From Armatimonadota bacterium (GTDB lineage: Bacteria > Armatimonadota > Fimbriimonadia > Fimbriimonadales > ATM1), in contig JACDEQ010000006.1 in the NCBI GenBank assembly GCA_013816225.1, positions 4,250 to 21,168 on the forward strand: a DNA stretch of 16,919 nt, read 5' to 3'. This document shows positions 14,793 to 16,919 of this stretch, piece after piece. The notes below the pieces were generated by a model that saw nothing but the letters and a program-made list of their open reading frames with translations, did no database searches and was not told where the DNA came from. Numbering within the stretch: position 1 is the first letter of the stretch; every line of letters starts with the position of its first letter. Position numbers and translations under genes: made by a program.

Positions 14793-15982
14793 AAGGGTGG
14801 ACACACGTCTTTCGCAAGGAGATTCGCGAGTTCGCAAGGGACAAGCGCGTTTTTTACACTTCCCTGCTCGGCCCCCTTATTCTCGAAGTATTAATCATTT
14901 TCCTTTTTGGGTTTCTATTCAAGGTGATGGGCTCGGAGCGCCAGCACAAGGTGCTCGTGGTCAACAGAAACGAGGGTGCGCCCGTCCTAAAGGCTCTCGA
15001 ACAAACTAAGCGCTTCAAGCTAACCGATTTAGACGATTACGGCAAAGGCGCCGAGTTGCTTAAGAAGGGCGAGGCCAATTTGGTTATAAAGTTTCCGGAA
15101 GGCTTTCTCGATCGATACGAGAAACGCAAAGCGCCGGAATTTACTACGCTTTACGATGACAACGAGGCCACCAGCCAAGTTGCGAAAGAAACGGTCAAGG
15201 CCATACTAGCGGAAGCGCGAGATCAAGAGCGAACTGCGCGAATAAAAGAAGCAAAACTCGATCCAGACTCGTTCGAGGCCTATAAACTAAACGAGATGAA
15301 GGCGGATACAGGGAAACCTTTTGCGGGAACGGTCCTTGTGGGTTTCCTGCCCTATCTAATCGTTATTTGGGCATTTTATGGGGGTTTCTCGATCGTAAGC
15401 GATTTGGTGGCGGGCGAAAAAGAGCGCGGCTCGTTAGAGACGCTTCTCGTCTCCCCTATTTCCCGCAAGGCGATCGGTTTCGGGAAATTCGTTGCGCTAG
15501 CTACGCTGAGTTTGGCGAGTTGCTTGTCCGCGCTCTTAGGAGTTGTAATGATGGGCATGCTGGACCTACCGCTGACACGAACAATGTTCGAGGGAGGGCT
15601 GCACATTAGTGCTCTTTCGGCGTTTGCGATTGTCGTAACCCTAATTCCCTTAGTCGTCTTCTTTGCAGGAACTCTGCTGGCCCTCTCGACCTACGCGCGC
15701 AATCAACGCGAAGTCCAAGGCTATCTTTCGATGGCCAGCTTTGTCGTATTGATACCCGCGATGATGAGCCAGTTTATCGGGTACACCGATGCGGCCACGG
15801 CAAAGTGGGTCGCCTTCGTGCCGGTCCTGAACACGGCAACCGTAATTCGCCAGGCAATGTTGCAAAAAGTGGACCCGTTCATGCTCATAGCAACGGCGGG
15901 CACGAGCGCCCTGCTGGCAGCTCTCGGGCTGTGGTTTGCGATTCGTTTATTCTCGAAAGAAGCCGTCCTGCTGAGGGTTTAG
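14789..15982 (+). CDS. ABC-2 type transporter permease, NatB-like
   Basis: 397 residues from the TTG at 14789, which overlaps the ATPase stop as TTGA; AGGAGG (14773-14778) and GAGG (14781-14784) lie just upstream. The frame stays open further upstream, but inside the ATPase gene and without membrane-protein character. Topology: a cytoplasmic N-terminal helix (KGWTHVFRKEIREFARDKR), TM1 about 22-46, a large extracytoplasmic domain about 50-178 rich in charged residues, then TM2 182-205, the ABC-2 coupling motif GEKERGSLETLL (209-220), TM3 234-257, TM4 275-300, TM5 312-330 and TM6 365-387. This is the NatB architecture: two six-helix subunits with two ATPases would make an exporter. Confidence 0.92.
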   Translation: MKGWTHVFRKEIREFARDKRVFYTSLLGPLILEVLIIFLFGFLFKVMGSERQHKVLVVNRNEGAPVLKALEQTKRFKLTDLDDYGKGAELLKKGEANLVIKFPEGFLDRYEKRKAPEFTTLYDDNEATSQVAKETVKAILAEARDQERTARIKEAKLDPDSFEAYKLNEMKADTGKPFAGTVLVGFLPYLIVIWAFYGGFSIVSDLVAGEKERGSLETLLVSPISRKAIGFGKFVALATLSLASCLSALLGVVMMGMLDLPLTRTMFEGGLHISALSAFAIVVTLIPLVVFFAGTLLALSTYARNQREVQGYLSMASFVVLIPAMMSQFIGYTDAATAKWVAFVPVLNTATVIRQAMLQKVDPFMLIATAGTSALLAALGLWFAIRLFSKEAVLLRV

Positions 15983-15986
15983 CTAG

Positions 15987-16013
15987 CGCCGCGAAAAGGT
16001 AACCTTTGCGGCG
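15987..16013 (+). promoter_or_regulatory. Stem-loop between the ABC exporter genes and mgtE
   Basis: CGCCGC (15987-15992) pairs with GCGGCG (16008-16013); inside, AAAGG pairs with CCTTT around a TAA loop, leaving a 2-nt bulge (GA). It starts 4 nt after the permease stop. There is no T-tract, so it is either a weak, Rho-assisted end of the exporter mRNA or a structure in the mgtE leader. It is far too short for an M-box (ykoK) magnesium riboswitch. Confidence 0.4.
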
Positions 16014-16043
16014 GGATTACTCCCACCGTTTGGGGGCGCTTTC

Positions 16044-16919
16044 ATGGACGAACAGACCACTTCGATACAACTCGAACAGCTTGAGGAACTGGTCGAGCAA
16101 GGTCGCCTTGGCGAAGCTGCCGCCCTTGTAGCCGCCGCCCATGCGTCCGACGCGGCCGATGCCCTCCAAGCCCTCGAGCCGGCCGAAGTGGCGAACATCC
16201 TACTCCGGCTCGATCGCGAGCACGCGGCGGATATCCTCGAAGAGCTGCCCGACGACCTTGCGGCGGACGCCATCGACCAGATGCAGCCTAAAGAGGCGGC
16301 CGAGATCGTCACCGAGCTGCGTTCCGACGAAGAAGCGGACATTCTGCAGGAGGTATCCGACCCGCACGTGGAAGCGATTATCGGCCACCTCGATCAAGAA
16401 CAGGCCGAGATGGCTCGCGAACTGCTGGCTTATGGCGAGGACACCGCGGGCGGTCTCATGCAAAAGGAGTTCATCGCCGTCCCGATCACCCTCACCGCTA
16501 CCGAGGCCCGGAAGAGCCTCCAAGAAATGGCCGAGGATGAGATGAACTTTTACCCTTATTCTTATATCTATGTGGTTGACAACGGAGGTAGGTTCCAAGG
16601 CGTCCTCGGCCTTCGAGCCCTTCTGTTCGCCAGTCCCACTACGCCGATTGCAAGCATCTTGACGCCCGATGCGCTGACCACCTCTCCGGAAACCCCCGGG
16701 GAGGAGCTGGTCAAAACCTTCCGCCGAAGCCGGCTGCTTTCCGCGCCTGTTGTCGCGCGCGACGGGGTCCTGTTGGGAATCGTAACTCAGGAGGACGCGA
16801 TGCGGTTCAGCAAAGAGGAATCCGACGAAGAGTTCCTCCGCTTTTCCGGTATCGCGGGCGGCGAAGAGTTCCGGGACATGCCGTTGAGAGAGCGCGCAGG
16901 CAAGCGGTTGATCTGGCTC
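16044..16919 (+). CDS. mgtE: Magnesium channel/transporter MgtE, 5' part
   Basis: 292 residues are visible before the window ends. The ATG at 16044 has GGGGG 7 nt upstream. The N-terminal MgtE_N domain (about 10-125) is built of acidic helical repeats (ALEPAEVANILLRLD, HAADILEELPDD, EAAEIVTELRSDEEADIL). LAYGEDTAGGLM (128-139) opens the CBS pair (about 138-255), with SYIYVVDNGGRFQGVLGL and VVARDGVLLGIVTQEDAM. The connecting 'plug' helix region SDEEFLRFSGIAGGEEF (260-276) leads to RAGKRLIWL, where the membrane domain would begin. In MgtE the acidic cytoplasmic domains bind Mg2+ and close the pore when magnesium is plentiful. The five-helix channel itself lies outside the window. The gene follows the NatAB-like pair after 61 bp on the same strand. 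Confidence 0.93.
   Translation, partial: MDEQTTSIQLEQLEELVEQGRLGEAAALVAAAHASDAADALQALEPAEVANILLRLDREHAADILEELPDDLAADAIDQMQPKEAAEIVTELRSDEEADILQEVSDPHVEAIIGHLDQEQAEMARELLAYGEDTAGGLMQKEFIAVPITLTATEARKSLQEMAEDEMNFYPYSYIYVVDNGGRFQGVLGLRALLFASPTTPIASILTPDALTTSPETPGEELVKTFRRSRLLSAPVVARDGVLLGIVTQEDAMRFSKEESDEEFLRFSGIAGGEEFRDMPLRERAGKRLIWL

Noticed and set aside
15983..16043. M-box magnesium riboswitch upstream of mgtE
   Set aside because: The gap is 61 bp, well under the size of that element, and shows one hairpin only.

Overview
This is a bacterial chromosomal window of about 17 kb, moderately GC-rich by eye and densely coded. I see no rRNA, tRNA, CRISPR array, insertion sequence or prophage. Three hints point to a didermic, environmental, Armatimonadota-like (Fimbriimonadia-type) organism: a cut FG-GAP/VCBS protein whose C-terminal domain resembles one I associate with that phylum, a tiny ORF ending in a PEP-CTERM-like tail, and a secreted VPS10/BNR propeller protein. 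This placement is an inference from protein style, not from a marker gene.

Layout. (1) 1-2382: the 3' end of an FG-GAP surface protein (+), then on the minus strand a PhnB-type VOC protein and a complete acetyl-CoA acetyltransferase-type thiolase. (2) 2403-9043, plus strand: a promoter, an ANTAR-type response regulator, transketolase, a secreted VPS10/BNR propeller protein, a 69-codon PEP-CTERM-like ORF and an overlapping methyltransferase with a four-cysteine N-terminal knuckle. (3) 9166-13987, minus strand, read in the order guaA, hpt, rho, a DUF151 bifunctional nuclease, a CheY-like receiver and a 67-aa membrane protein. guaA and hpt overlap by one base (TGATG), and rho and the nuclease gene are 4 nt apart. 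(4) 14043 to the end, plus strand: a NatAB-like ABC exporter with two TTG starts and a TTGA overlap, then the 5' part of an mgtE-type magnesium channel gene cut by the window end.

Most genes are housekeeping: purine nucleotide supply (guaA, hpt), transcription termination (rho), pentose phosphate carbon flow (tkt) and ion homeostasis (NatAB-like, MgtE). The least ordinary site is at 9381-9430. Two perfect DnaA boxes (TTATCCACA) lie in the same orientation 22 bp apart on either side of a perfect extended -10 (TGtTATAAT), and the whole is framed by a 7-bp inverted repeat. It sits directly upstream of the uncharacterised 67-aa membrane protein gene, which suggests a promoter controlled by the replication initiator. 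The rho leader, with an extended -10, a palindrome beside it and a 5' stem-loop, and the PEP-CTERM-like small ORF are the next most interesting items.
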